Source of the DNA: Medicago truncatula
Taxonomy: Eukaryota; Streptophyta; Magnoliopsida; Fabales; Fabaceae
Assembly: GCF_003473485.1 (NCBI RefSeq)
Contig: NC_053046.1
Span: 39,455,832 to 39,519,831, forward strand
Length of the DNA: 64,000 nt
Reading direction: 5' to 3'
Shown here: in pieces, positions 50,685 to 61,823 of the stretch
Layout: each line of letters begins with the position of its first letter
Numbering within the stretch: position 1 is the first letter of the stretch
Notes under the pieces: model-generated
What the model was told of the DNA's origin: nothing
What the model saw: only the letters and a program-made list of their open reading frames with translations
Databases searched by the model: none
Program-made: the position numbers and the translations under genes

Positions 50685-51120
50685 AACTGGGGCTGCTAGA
50701 AATGACAATGGTATGGCTTATTTGGAAAGCAGGGAATGACGAAACCTTTTCAAACAGGCTAAAGGAGCCGATGGAAGTGGTGGAGGAGATCAAACTGTTG
50801 CGTTGAGATGGGGATTGGGTCGTATGAATACGTCTCACTGTTTGTTCATTGTCTGTTTCTGGGTGTTAGTTCGGCGGCTCCTCCTCAGTCCAGGTGCTGT
50901 TTTGTAACTTCTTGTACTGATGACCGAGGTTTCTAGAGATTAGGAGTTGAAGTTTTCAGCCTGCTGGTCTTGAATTGGTTTTGTTTGTTTGGAAGGGCAG
51001 CCTTAGTATTTTTGTCAGTGTCAAGGAATCAAAAGGCTTTGGTGTTTATTTGTGATCCCTGCATCAATTTCTGCTATCTCTTTTGTTGTTTAGTAGCGTT
51101 ACTTGCTTAAAGCTTATTGT
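50685..51120 (+). mobile_element. LINE 3' end fragment (tentative)
   Basis: The frame at about 50703 reads MTMVWLIWKAGNDETFSN and continues to MEVVEEIKLLR. This resembles the conserved tail (xxWxIWKxRN, then VEEIKxxxWRW) of plant L1-type ORF2 proteins. The rest looks like LINE 3' UTR. It separates the tRNA-snoRNA unit from the oligoribonuclease remnant in the left duplicate. Confidence 0.5.
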
Positions 51121-51210
51121 TATGGCTCATTGAGATATACTGGTGTACTGCCATTCAATATAGTTATTATTTCCTGAGATGGCAGATTTTTTGTAAGGCC
51201 TGGGAGGTTT

Positions 51211-51780
51211 TCCTGGACTGATGTTAACATGCAGTTGCATTAGTATTATGTTAACCAGTACGTTTGTTAAGAAGCAGCTGCAACATACTTTCTTGGTGTA
51301 GGTAGAAAGTGAAAAGAAAGTTATTGACAAACACTTTGCAAGTAAAAAATGGGAAACAAACCTTGTGTCTTTGCAAGTTTAAATGTTGAAGTGAATTGAA
51401 TACTGGAGATTGCTTGCATTATTGCAGATGGAAATTGAACCGAATTGGTGGAGGTAAATAATTGTTTAATCTTACAGTGTGTATGCTTGCTGACTTTCCT
51501 AGTAGAGTTTAAAACATCAGATGATCCTTCAATATGCTTCACTAGTTAATTTGATTTTCTACAAGTTAAAAGGCTTGGATTTTGCTATTGAGATAGCACA
51601 GCTATATCAATAAACTTTAACATCACAAAATTGATGTTCCTGCCTTCTAGGTTTAGAAGTTTTTAAGAAAGCCTCTAAAAAAATTGATATGCACAAATTG
51701 ATTTTAACTTCTAGAGGTTATTTATAAAACTCGTAGTTAATGTAATTTTCTTGGATTTTTTTTGTAAGTGATGCTTCTTG
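51211..51780 (+). pseudogene. Oligoribonuclease remnant (left copy of the segmental duplication)
   Basis: Matches 58208-59120 of the intact gene, including intronic DNA, so it is a DNA-level duplicate and not a retrocopy. The exon 2 start is recognisable after tttcttggtgtagg (about 51303) but its second half is lost. Exon 3 is present in degenerate form at about 51377-51453, followed by its donor and intron 3 words (caaaattgatgttcctg). Exons 1 and 4-8 and the catalytic motifs are missing. Not functional. Confidence 0.85.
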
Positions 51781-52020
51781 AAAATGGATATGATATATGT
51801 ATTTAAAAACAAATCAACCAGAAAAGTCATCTGAGTGAATCAATTAGAGTAAATGCCTCAGAATCTTCAGTTTTCATTTGCAGGTTTCAAAAAAAATAAA
51901 TGCATTCATAGCCATAATTGTGGAATGCAATGTAGAAGAAAGAAGTTTGAGAATATATAAACACTCCATGCATGCTTAATTTCAAATAAATAAAAAAATA
52001 ATCTTCCACTCAAATTGAAG

Positions 52021-54195
52021 ATGTTGAGAAAATCCTTCCAATCCTTGATTCTTCTTCTCTTTGTTTTCACCTCTTCATCACATTCAAATGCTTATCCTCT
52101 ATCAACACAATCAAGATGGATTATCGATGATTCAACCGGTGAACGGGTGAAACTTGTTTGCGGCAATTGGGCTGGTCACCTTCAACCAATGATCCCTGAG
52201 GGTCTAGATAGAATACCCTTAAAGGAACTTGTTGGTGAGCTTGTGAAAAACAGGTTCAATTGTGTTAGACTAACATATGCAGTTTATATGTGGACAAGAC
52301 ATGCACATGGCATTGTGAATAACACTTTTAATTATTTGGATGCACCAGAAGTTGTGGCTGGTATTGCTAAGTATAATCCTTCAATTTTGAAAATGACTCA
52401 CATTGAGGCTTTTGATGCTGTTGTGAACGAACTTGGTGCTCGAAATGTTAAAGTGTTGCTTGATAATCATGTTAGTGAGCCTAAATGGTGTTGTAATGAC
52501 GACGACGACAATGGTTTCTTTCATGATCAACACTTTGATCCTCAAGAATGGATTCATGGACTTACCTTGGCAGCCAAGCACTTTTATGGACATCAACCTG
52601 TAAGTATTATTACCTATCTAGCTACTTCATCCTTTTTATTCCTTTCTCGAGTTTTAGAATTTTAAGATAATCATTACTATTATTCATTTATGTTAATAGC
52701 TTGCTAAATTGAATGTAGCATAACAAAATTTTGATTGTTTTTTATCGACTAACAGATTGTGGCAATGAGCTTGAGGAATGAATTGCGTGGTCCACGCCAA
52801 AACCTAAGAGATTGGTACAAGTACATGAGCCATGCAGCATTAGTCATCCATAAAACAAATCCAAATGTGCTTGTGGTTATCTCAGGTTTGAACTATGACA
52901 CTGAGTTGCAGTTTTTAAGGAACAATCCACTGAAGATAGACTTAGGGGAAAAAATGGTGTATGAGGCACATTTATACTCATGGTCTGGAATTGGAACACT
53001 CAAATTGAAAGAATTTTGGAGTAAGCAACCATTGAATAGAATATGCGCCGAAAACATTGAAGGGTTAGACCAAAGCGCTGGTTTCCTTACCTCCGGTAAG
53101 AATGCAGTTCCTTTGATCATTACTGAGTTTGGATTTGACCAGACAGGTTCTTCAGTTGAAGATAATAGGTTCTTGACATGTCTTCAAACATACCTTGTTG
53201 GAAGAGACTTGGATTTTGGTTTATGGTCATTTCATGGTAGCTATTAATTATTATGTTAGAGAAGACAAACTCCAACTCGATGAGTCATTTGGTGTAGTAG
53301 ATGCTACTTGGCACAAGCTTAGATACCCTAATTTCGCGGACAAGTTTCAACTTTTGCAAAGGAAGAATCAAGGTGACTGTTCTTACTATTAGCAAGTGAA
53401 TGTGTCTTTCATCAGTGAGATTGGTCATAAAATGTTTGTTCCGTTAGCCAATTTAGTATATAATACTACTAAGAGAAGACAAGCTCTGGAATAATTTTGT
53501 AATATCGATATATTTAAGGGCAAGAGCGAGCAATACCAGCTGTTTGCCTTTATAGGGCTTCGTTGCCGGTCCTATGAAGAAAAGTGGTGGGCCTTCCAAA
53601 AGCAAAATGTGGTCGCTCTCCTTTTCTAGTTTCCTACTTGTTGACAACGCCTCAACATTTAGAGACTAAAACGACTATTTACTCTTCATAAGAGCTATGC
53701 GATCACTCTTATAAAACGACTATATATCTGCTAATAACAAAATTAACTTGATTTTTCGTTCTGATTCTTAATGCAGATCCTACTTCCAAAGTCTCTGAAG
53801 CATATATTATGTACCATCCTCTTACTGGTCAATGTGGTCAAGTGAATGACAAGAATGAACTTGAAATCGGTAGCTGCGAGAATCAAACAAGATGGATTTA
53901 TAATGGTTCTCAAATCCTTTTGAATGATTCCAAGAAGTGCTTAACTGCTATTGGTGAAGGGCTTCCAGTAGCTATTTCTGATGATTACGAAAACAAGAAC
54001 AGTTCATGGAAATCTGAATCACTTTCTAGACTTCATTTGGCTACTGTGGATCAAAATGGGAAACATCTTTGCTTGCATAAGGATTATAACTCATCTTTTG
54101 TTGTGACTTCAAAATGTATCTGCATAAATGATGATTCTCTTTGTCTTGATGATCCACAGAGCCAATGGTTCCAACTTGTTGCAACCAATGTTTAG
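52021..54195 (+). CDS. GH5 cellulase-like protein with C-terminal beta-trefoil lectin-like domain; frame disturbed
   Basis: Exons 52021-52599, 52756-53372 and 53777-54195 by family comparison. A signal peptide (SLILLLFVFTSSSHSNAYPL) leads a GH5 domain with VKLVCGNWAGHLQPMIPEGL, the acid/base Glu in SLRNELRG and the nucleophile Glu in IITEFGFD. Exon 3 encodes a ricin-B-type lectin-like fold (IGSCENQTRWIYNG, NDDSLCLDDPQSQWFQL). At about 53239-53250 the DNA carries an extra 4 or 7 bases relative to the expected GSYYVRED run. The frame therefore meets TAA at 53245 and the rest of exon 2 lies in another frame. Read literally the product ends at 356 residues. Alternatively, a donor at 53237 joined to 53777 keeps frame and gives 492 residues without the DKLQLDESFGVVDATW region. 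It may be weakened, re-spliced or a pseudogene. Confidence 0.8.
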
Positions 54196-54199
54196 TTTG

Positions 54200-55000
54200 A
54201 GTAACTAGTTGCTCTATCATATTATCTTTATAGTTTGTCTAATTGAATTGTTTTATAATTATAGAACTTTTAATATGATAATCTTGTTGCAATGTTAATG
54301 TTTTGTAACCTTCTATTGTATTTAAGTGTAGTTTCATTTCTCATTTTACAAACTCTTGTGCTCAGTTTAGTTAGAGACATGCAATAAGGTTGTTTATGTA
54401 GTAGCAATGGTTGCCCCATTTTTAAATTCAGGAAATAATAAGTAACATTTTGTAACAGTCCAGTATATAGTCTAAAATAAATTAATGTAATTATTGAAAG
54501 GTTTTCAGTTATACTTGTTAAAGATAATTATTGAAAAAATAACTAATTTGTAACTGCTGAAGTTTATGAGGATTCAATCTCATAGTATTGAAATTTGATA
54601 GTCCACAATTCCTAACTCAACCGATACCTTAACAGAGGTTCGAACTCCTGCCCCTCCAATTGTATGTGAGTTCTAATAGTTATTTGTCATTTCGTCTATC
54701 TACTAAAAAAAATATTGGTATTTGATAAGCATCTCACATTAAATAGAGCAACTTATAAATTGGTCTTCTCTTTATCCACTATAGACATGTCCAATTCTGC
54801 TCAAATTTACAAATATTTTCCTTCTTTATGTGTCTTTAAAAAGGAGAAAATGAGAGAAAAAACCAATTTTGTATCAGTCTAGTAGTGTAACTCTCTCATT
54901 ATAAATTTTTTATATAGTTATGTTGTTGAATGCTTCCACTGAAAGTTTACTTGGATGGTTTAAGTTTTACAAACCTTTGCATTAGAAGTGTTCAAAGTTG
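54200..55000. other. 3' UTR of the GH5 gene and intergenic DNA
   Basis: No coding sequence recognised. Around 54595-54690 there is a B-box-like gaggttcgaactcc that may belong to a degraded SINE; its ends are not clear. Confidence 0.3.
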
Positions 55001-55310
55001 ACCAACATACATATATTAAGGCTTGGATTGAAACCATATTGATCCAAAATACAGAAGGTCTCGTCTAATTGATGTTTTCCTATGTAAAAATATGTCCCTA
55101 TCCATCAAGAAATATTTGATTCTCCTCCACACTCAAAACCAACTTTAGAAATCCTCATGGACTCTATTTTGCATGATGATATTATATAACAGTGGATATA
55201 AAGCCACGAAAGGGAAAAACAAAAACGTGTTGATGAATGATGAGGAAGGTCGCATAAGCATTAAAATAGTGTATAATTATATTGTAGTTTCCGCATGAAA
55301 AGAATATGAA

Positions 55311-55381
55311 GCACCAGTGGTCTAGTGGTAGAATAGTACCCTGCCACGGTACAGACCCGGGTTCGATTCCCGGCTGGTGCA
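55311..55381 (+). tRNA. tRNA-Gly: tRNA-Gly (anticodon GCC), copy 2
   Basis: Same 71-nt sequence as 50139-50209, including acceptor stem, A and B boxes and GCC anticodon, while the flanks have diverged noticeably. This suggests selection on the tRNA. Followed by a second snoR43-like snoRNA. Confidence 0.97.
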
Positions 55382-55386
55382 TTTCT

Positions 55387-55471
55387 TAGAGCTGTGATGA
55401 AAATATTTGTGGTGTTGGGTAACATCACCTTCCCTGAAACACTGGATGAAAAAATATACCTCTGAGCTTTC
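55387..55471 (+). ncRNA. snoR43: Box C/D snoRNA, snoR43-like, copy 2
   Basis: Box C TGTGATGA (55393-55400), D' CTGA (55434-55437), C' TGGATGA (55443-55449), D CTGA (55462-55465), stem AGAGC with GCTTT. All four boxes are kept relative to copy 1, while spacing differs by small indels: one extra base in the C-D' guide region and a changed tract before box D. T-runs at 55476-55479 and 55483-55490 follow. Likely co-transcribed with the tRNA. Confidence 0.85.
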
Positions 55472-55475
55472 ATGG

Positions 55476-55490
55476 TTTTCTCTTTTTTTT
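55476..55490 (+). terminator. Pol III terminator of the tRNA-snoRNA unit, copy 2
   Basis: Four T then, after a short gap, eight T directly downstream of the snoRNA. Confidence 0.65.
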
Positions 55491-55870
55491 GGCTCAATTC
55501 TCAGTTAATGTCAGCCTCATTAGTGATTCTAATTTAGTTGTGTTATATTATTGGTAGTCATTTTTATGTACATTAACTATAGCTTGCTCTCGCTCCGATG
55601 TTTTTGAATGAAAGAGATTTGGAGAGGGAGAAATCATTTGTATTTCAAACATTATGGAATGGAAGATTGCGACTCCATTAAAAGTGATGGCATTTTCCTA
55701 GAAACTACCTCATATGATTGTATACCATGTAAAGTAAACTTAGCTCGTAGATGAGTACTATTTGGGGGGACCGTGGCAGAATACATTATTTGTGAGAGCA
55801 TCCGGAAACAATTTTACATCTGTGTTTGCACTGCGATTTTGCGTTTGTAGTTTGGTTTACTCATGTTATT

Positions 55871-57060
55871 TTCTGTTGGATGGTTTTGGTTTTGGTTCTA
55901 CCTTCGTTTTTCTGAGTAAAATTTTATTTAGTTTTGACCCATGGATTCATGGTCGTTTTTGTGACCGAAATGATGGAAAGTAAAAAATGGTTGAGATTCC
56001 GAAGAACCTAACATATATCAATTTTTGGGTTGAACAATTCGCGACCAAATTATGGATTATCATATGTCCTTTCTCTTGAGAAACAATGAAGAGTTAAGAA
56101 AAGAAAATGTGAGCTTTGATTTAAAAAAAGGGAAATGCTAACAAGTGCCCTAAGGCAATTGATACGAAGTTTAAAGTGGAAGGTTTGTCTTATAAGTTGT
56201 GTATTTAATACATTGAAACATTAAAAAGTAACTTTTTTAACATAAAATTCATGAATTATTTCCTTTTTTGAATCCTTAACAAGGGCACTTGTTAGTAAGA
56301 CCCTTAAAAAAATAATCAGATTCATCTTATCTGCAACAATTTTAAGTTGATTGTTTCATGCTCGGGGAAGAGACATCAAAGGAATTGTTCCTGGTTTGTC
56401 CCCCGATCGACAAGCAGTCTTACAACAGTCGGTGAATTCGAAACTATGACCTTCGCGTCCAATCCTCAGAACCAATCATTTTACCAATGTGTTGGGAATA
56501 TAGTTTGTTCCTTAGTGATGTTGGGAACCAATAATTTTACCACTTGGGTTGCCTAGTAGTGTTTACCGTGTGACCTTGGAGTATACTCCTCCTCAAAGTC
56601 TCACGTTCGATTCTTTAGTTTAACTTCTTAAAAAAAAAAAATCTTGGTCTAATTGTCTAGAAAAAAAGAAGAAAAAACTCAAACATTATCCTTATGTTGG
56701 TATATTATGTATTATTTATTTTTGAGATGTAGATCTTATTCTTTTTTTATTTACTTTTTTTGTGTCAAATTGACTTGATATTTTATATATTAAAAACTAT
56801 TTTGTTATTTCAAAGACAATTTCTATTATTTTCAAAATACAACAACTTAAATATAAAATGTATCGGGTTATTTCAAACCCCAAAAACCCAAGCAATGGGT
56901 ACTAAACTCAAAACCCATGACCCAACACAATCGGGTTTTGACTCTCGTGAGTGAGTGAGTGATGATGTAATAAGATTGTTTGTCTTACAAAATCCAGTGA
57001 AATAAACCGTACAGTACTTTCATTTTTTTTACTTACAAAAACAAACTGCGCCAAAGTTAT
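55871..57060. other. Intergenic DNA upstream of the oligoribonuclease gene
   Basis: Contains a SINE-like element (listed separately) and unclassified AT-rich DNA. No coding exon seen. Confidence 0.3.
56536..56640 (+). mobile_element. SINE-like element
   Basis: Starts ttgggttgcctagtagtgtt, contains ctcctcctcaaagtctcac and the B-box-like cgttcgattct, and ends in a run of A. Counterpart of the minus-strand element at 43675-43756. Target duplication not identified. Confidence 0.55.
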
Positions 57061-57105
57061 AAACTTGAAAGAGAGAAGAAACAAATTAGAAGAAGAAGAA
57101 GAAAA

Positions 57106-60100
57106 ATGGAAAATCTTGTTAACTCTTTTTCGGTGTTGGAACTTGATGCTGACGATAGCACCATTCAACCTCTTTCTCTTCCTTCTGGTATTATTCAATC
57201 TTCACTTCTTTTTTATTATTAGGGTTTCAATACTGTTCATGTTTATTATACAAATCAATCAATTTATTTTTCTTTTTTCTGTTTTCAATTACAAGAAATG
57301 TATTTCATGTCTACCATGCTGGGTGTACTTCATTTTACTGCTCAAATGCTTTAAAAAAAAAATCATTTTTTTACTTTGGTGAATCTTTGAAGAACCAACA
57401 CCAACACGACACTGACACATGTTTGATCTGAAGTGTCGGTGCTACAGAGTTTGTGATTATTGTAATTAAGCATGTGCTTCGTGTGTTGCGGAATTTAAGA
57501 TGCACAATTATGGTATGGTAGATTAACAACAATCGAGCCTTATCCCACTAGGTTCTAGAAAAGATAGAAAATCTTTATTGGCGTGATTAGATAGATCCTG
57601 ATCAAAATAGGTGAAAAACTGCAATACCAAAGTTTTTTTTTTTTAATCGACTGTTGCTTGTAACCAGAAGTGTATGTTCGCATGGAGGGTTTTGGAGGGA
57701 AAGGAAAGGATGGTATGATTTTTCCGTTTTGAATTATGAGAGTTATGTAAATTTGATAAAAATGACCAAGGCACTAGGACATTAAGCTTTATGATAAAAT
57801 GTCATTCTTTCCGGTTCGTTCTGAAATTATCAAATTGGAGAATAGGTTTTTGAAATGAATATTTTACGCTTCTTTTCCCTCTAAACTCCTCCATCCAAAC
57901 ATGCTATAAGTAGTTAAATAGGTGATTTGGTATACGTGTTCCAGAACCTAAGTGGGGATGCAGGAAGAAAAGAAACAGCATTTATAACCTTCAGTGAATC
58001 TGATTTCAGTTCCTGGGAGATCATTGCTCAATGCAAGATTCTGTTATGCAGCCAATTAAACAACTATGCTTGGTAGTTTTTGCGTCGTTGAGTCATCAGT
58101 GAGGCTAATCTAGTTGTAATAATGCATCTTCTTTAGCTATATTGTTACCTATGCTTATGTGTTACCTCTTTGCCTGTCATTTTTATGTAAATTAATAACC
58201 AGTTCTAAAATTTCTGGACCAATGCTTACATGTGGTTGTGTTATTATTATGTTAATTCGTAAGTTTGTAAAGAAGCAGCTGCAATATACTTTCTTGGTGC
58301 AGGTAGTAGTGGAAAGAAAGCTAACGGCAAAGCTTTACCAGTGAAAATTGAGAAACAAGATCAACACAATCCATATTTGTCTGATTACAGGTTACCTCTT
58401 GTCTGGATTGACTTGGAAATGACTGGTGAGCAAGTAGAATGTGTTACTTCGAGAGTGGCAAAGCTCTCGATCAGTACATTGAAACTTCTGGTTAAATCTT
58501 TTGTGTGTTTTCACTTTGCAGGTTTGAATATTGAATTGGATAGAATTCTGGAGATTGCTTGTATAATTACAGATGGAAACTTAACCAAATCAGTGGAGGT
58601 ATATAATTATTTGATGTTACATTTTGCATGCTTGCTGTTTTTTATTTAGAGGATTGTCTTCTTGCATCAGTATATTTTGAATGACATTCTACATTTCCAG
58701 TCTCTAGCCAGTAACTTCCCTGTTTTTTTAACTTATTTCCTCTGTTTTTCTATGGGAAAACTTGTTTAATCCATAACTCACCTTGCTTGACATTCATGTG
58801 CTTGCAAGCTAGAAGTTGTTGTGTCATACCAAGTGTTAGTAGAGCTTAAAGCACCAAATGATCCTTCAATATGTTTTACTAGTTACAATTTGATTTGCTA
58901 CAAGTTAAAAGGCTGGAATATTGCTATTAAAATGGCACAACTATTGATAAAATTTAACATCACAAAATTGATGTTCCTGGCTTCTAGATTTGAAAATTAT
59001 TAAGAAAGCTTCTGAAAAATTGATATGTAGATATTAGTTTTAACTTATACAAGAAGTTAATTAAAAAAACTCATAGTCGTAGTTAATGTACTTTTCTTGT
59101 AATATTTCTTTTTTTTTTAAGTGATTGAAAAGCTAATCGACAAAGGCTCTAAGTATAAAATATAATCGACAAAGACTCTAAGTATAAAATATGTGCTTTT
59201 TCATTATAAATTTGAAATATTATTTATCAGGTTTTAACTAGTGATCATATTCATAGCCTCCACCCTTATTTAAAGAAGGAGGGGAAGTGTTACTAGATCA
59301 AACGTTTGTAAACAGAATCCCTTGGTACTAGATGGAAGTGTTAATTGCAGTTGATTACATATTTATCTATTATATTTAAGTAAAAAACTGATTTAGTATG
59401 GATGATCACCTTGGATTGTGTCTGAAAGAAATTATCTACTATTTTAGGGTCCTGATCTGGTCATACATCAAACTAAGGAGTGCCTTGACGGGATGGGAGA
59501 ATGGTGTAAAAGTCATCACGCTGCTAGTGGTAAGTAGAAGTTTGATGCTTATGTTAATTTGCATTTTGATTTGTTGGTTCTCCTTAACATTATTAAATCC
59601 CTTTCTTTTTCCTGTTGAATTGAATTTTGAAGGTATTGACTAACGGTTTTCAATGAATGTAGGGTTAACAAAAAAGGTGCTTCAGAGTACAATTAGTGAA
59701 AGAGAAGCTGAAGAACAGGTTTGTAGTAACTATACCATACCATGTAATTGACATGCTCTCATTTCGTGGGAACTTACATTTCTATTTTAAATAGGAGCAA
59801 TATTATCATATATTTTCAATGAATTTAAAAATATTGTTCTCTCTTTCATATAGATAGAATGAGACAGATGAAATGGCTAAGCTCATCTATTAGGATTGTA
59901 TAATCCCAGCATCTATGCATATAGATGGGAATTGAGTTCTCATTAAGTTCATAAAGAATACTGGCGGGACTCAGTCCCTGTTAGGGAACTCTTGGCGGCT
60001 ATTAGACATTAGTGTTATTGTTCCTATCACAGAACCTGTTATCTTCCCTCTCTAATGATTCACGGTGTTAGAATGAGTATTTGAAATAAACGTATTATTA

Positions 60101-61124
60101 ATTTTACAGTTTACTTGGCCAGTTTGTGATCCCATGTTAAGAGCTAATTACATTTACAAACATATGCGATTTCCAAATTTCTTCCTAAAATCATCAATAA
60201 GAGATAATCGTTTCTCTACAGAATGTGGCAGATCTTGTACTTGTCCATAGCTGTTAAGTGTTTGCAAATGTAACTTAAACAGCTGGGATTTAGTATCCTA
60301 CTCCTATATCAAGCCAATTATGTCAGTCATTGCAAATCATATTATGAGATAATGGTTTGGCTACCTTTTTCCCGTACATCGTCCCTTGATCTGTGAGGCA
60401 ACTGATTAAGTTTCTATTTTGCAGGTTATTGAATTCGTTAAGAAACATGTTGGAGGTACTTACAAACCTCTCTTGGCAGGAAATTCGATATATGTGGATT
60501 TACAATATATGAAGGTATCGAGGCTACCATAATAAAGTAGTCGATAGTGTACTTGTGAATTTTATGTTTTCATATTGTTGAAGCATCGATTAACGTGTTG
60601 ATATGGTCATCTGTAAATTCTTGGTATCATCAGTTTTATTTGAGACCTACTATTCCTATGTTGAAATGTTTCATGACATGTCTTAACTTCAATTTCGCAG
60701 AAATACATGCCAGAATTGGCGGGGATCTTCTCTCATGTGGTTGTTGATGTTAGTAGTATTTCAGCTCTTTGCATTCGCTGGTATCCTAAAGGTGAGAAAT
60801 TAAACCTTTCATTGGTAATTAGTGCATAGCCTTTCAAAAGATGAGAAACAAGGCCATAGTTGGTTTCTGGTTATATGGTCCTTGTTTATTGATTCTTTCT
60901 AGGATTAAATATAGTGTCTTTACAAAAAAAATATTCATTTTTAGTCCTTTTGAGAATACAAAAATTGTGTACTTATATGTAAAGGATTATGAATGATTTG
61001 TGCAGATCAGAAAAAAGTACCTACAAAACAAAAAAGGCACAGAGCTCTGGATGATATTAGAGAAAGTATTGAGGAACTTAAATACTACAAGGCAAACATT
61101 TTCAAGCCAAAGGTCAAAAAATGA
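57106..61124 (+). CDS. Oligoribonuclease (DEDDh 3'-5' exonuclease for short RNA)
   Basis: Eight exons: 57106-57187, 58303-58425, 58522-58598, 59448-59529, 59663-59718, 60425-60514, 60701-60791 and 61006-61124. Together they give 239 residues with consistent phases. The DEDDh exonuclease signatures are in place: Asp and Glu in LPLVWIDLEMTGL, ILEIACIITDGN, the Asp region of LLAGNSIYVDLQYM, and His and Asp in HRALDDIRESIEEL. It degrades 2-5-nt RNA products of other nucleases, by family. The start at 57106 gives a 28-residue exon 1 (MENLVNSFSVLELDADD) ahead of the conserved core. That extension is acidic and does not look like a clear targeting peptide. A purine-rich (AGA)n leader precedes the ATG. 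A broken partial duplicate lies at 51211-51780. Confidence 0.93.
59133..59195 (+). repeat. Two-copy tandem repeat of about 28 bp in oligoribonuclease intron 3
   Basis: The word ctctaagtataaaatat with the preceding aatcgacaaag is doubled. Confidence 0.75.
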
Positions 61125-61820
61125 TAGTATTGCTAACAAGAAAACATGTGAATTTTGACAAGTGCAAATCTCATTGTTATGAAGTGTATTTTTTGCAGTT
61201 ATTGCACACTCACATTTAAAATTATAGAGAACTCTGACATTTAAAATTAACTCATTTCAGTTGTTGTACAATCATTTTATTGTCTATTACAGTGCCCAAA
61301 AAAGTGTTTTGCTTATGCTAAAGGCGATGATTTTGAAATCATATACCAGAGATTGAACAACCAAAGACATTGGTACACATGATTTTTTGTTTTAATATTT
61401 TTGGCAAAGGCTGTTCACAGGTTGCACCAATGATAGTTTTTTATTTTGACAAATGAAACAATGATAGTTAAATTTATATTTTAACGAAAAGTGAAATTTC
61501 AGTTAAAACAAAAGTTAAAATTTATATTTATATCAAAATGATTTGCAATATAAAGAACAACATTAAAAAGGTTGAAGATAAATTTTATAGATAATTTTTT
61601 CTTTTTTTATAGAGATGACCAATTTTATGTATATAGACATAGAATTTTGTAAATGTTATTTTGGCAAATCTAGACATTCCCGCATATAACTGAAAACTAA
61701 TCATTCAAGATACTGTCGGTGCAACGAGGAACTATTTTTAAGCTGAGTTACTCCACTCAAAAGTATATCCTTGAACCTATTTGCTTAAAGGATTCAAGCT
61801 CTTTTCACTGAGATCAACTT
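61125..61820. other. 3' UTR of oligoribonuclease and intergenic DNA
   Basis: AT-rich DNA with no recognisable gene before the hAT terminus. Confidence 0.35.
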
Positions 61821-61823
61821 ATG

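Larger units (their letters stand above)
55000..55870 (+). repeat. Right copy of the segmental duplication, tRNA-snoRNA part
   Basis: Similar to about 49385-50680 at DNA level. Shared words include aaggctt with gattg, agaaatattt, the tRNA, the snoRNA, ggctcaat, tcagttaatgtcagcctcatta and gtataccatgtaaa. The two MITEs of the left copy are absent here. Confidence 0.8.

Noticed and set aside
53453-53647. Minus-strand 64-codon frame in the last GH5 intron
   Set aside because: No domain, no start context and inside an intron; most likely chance.
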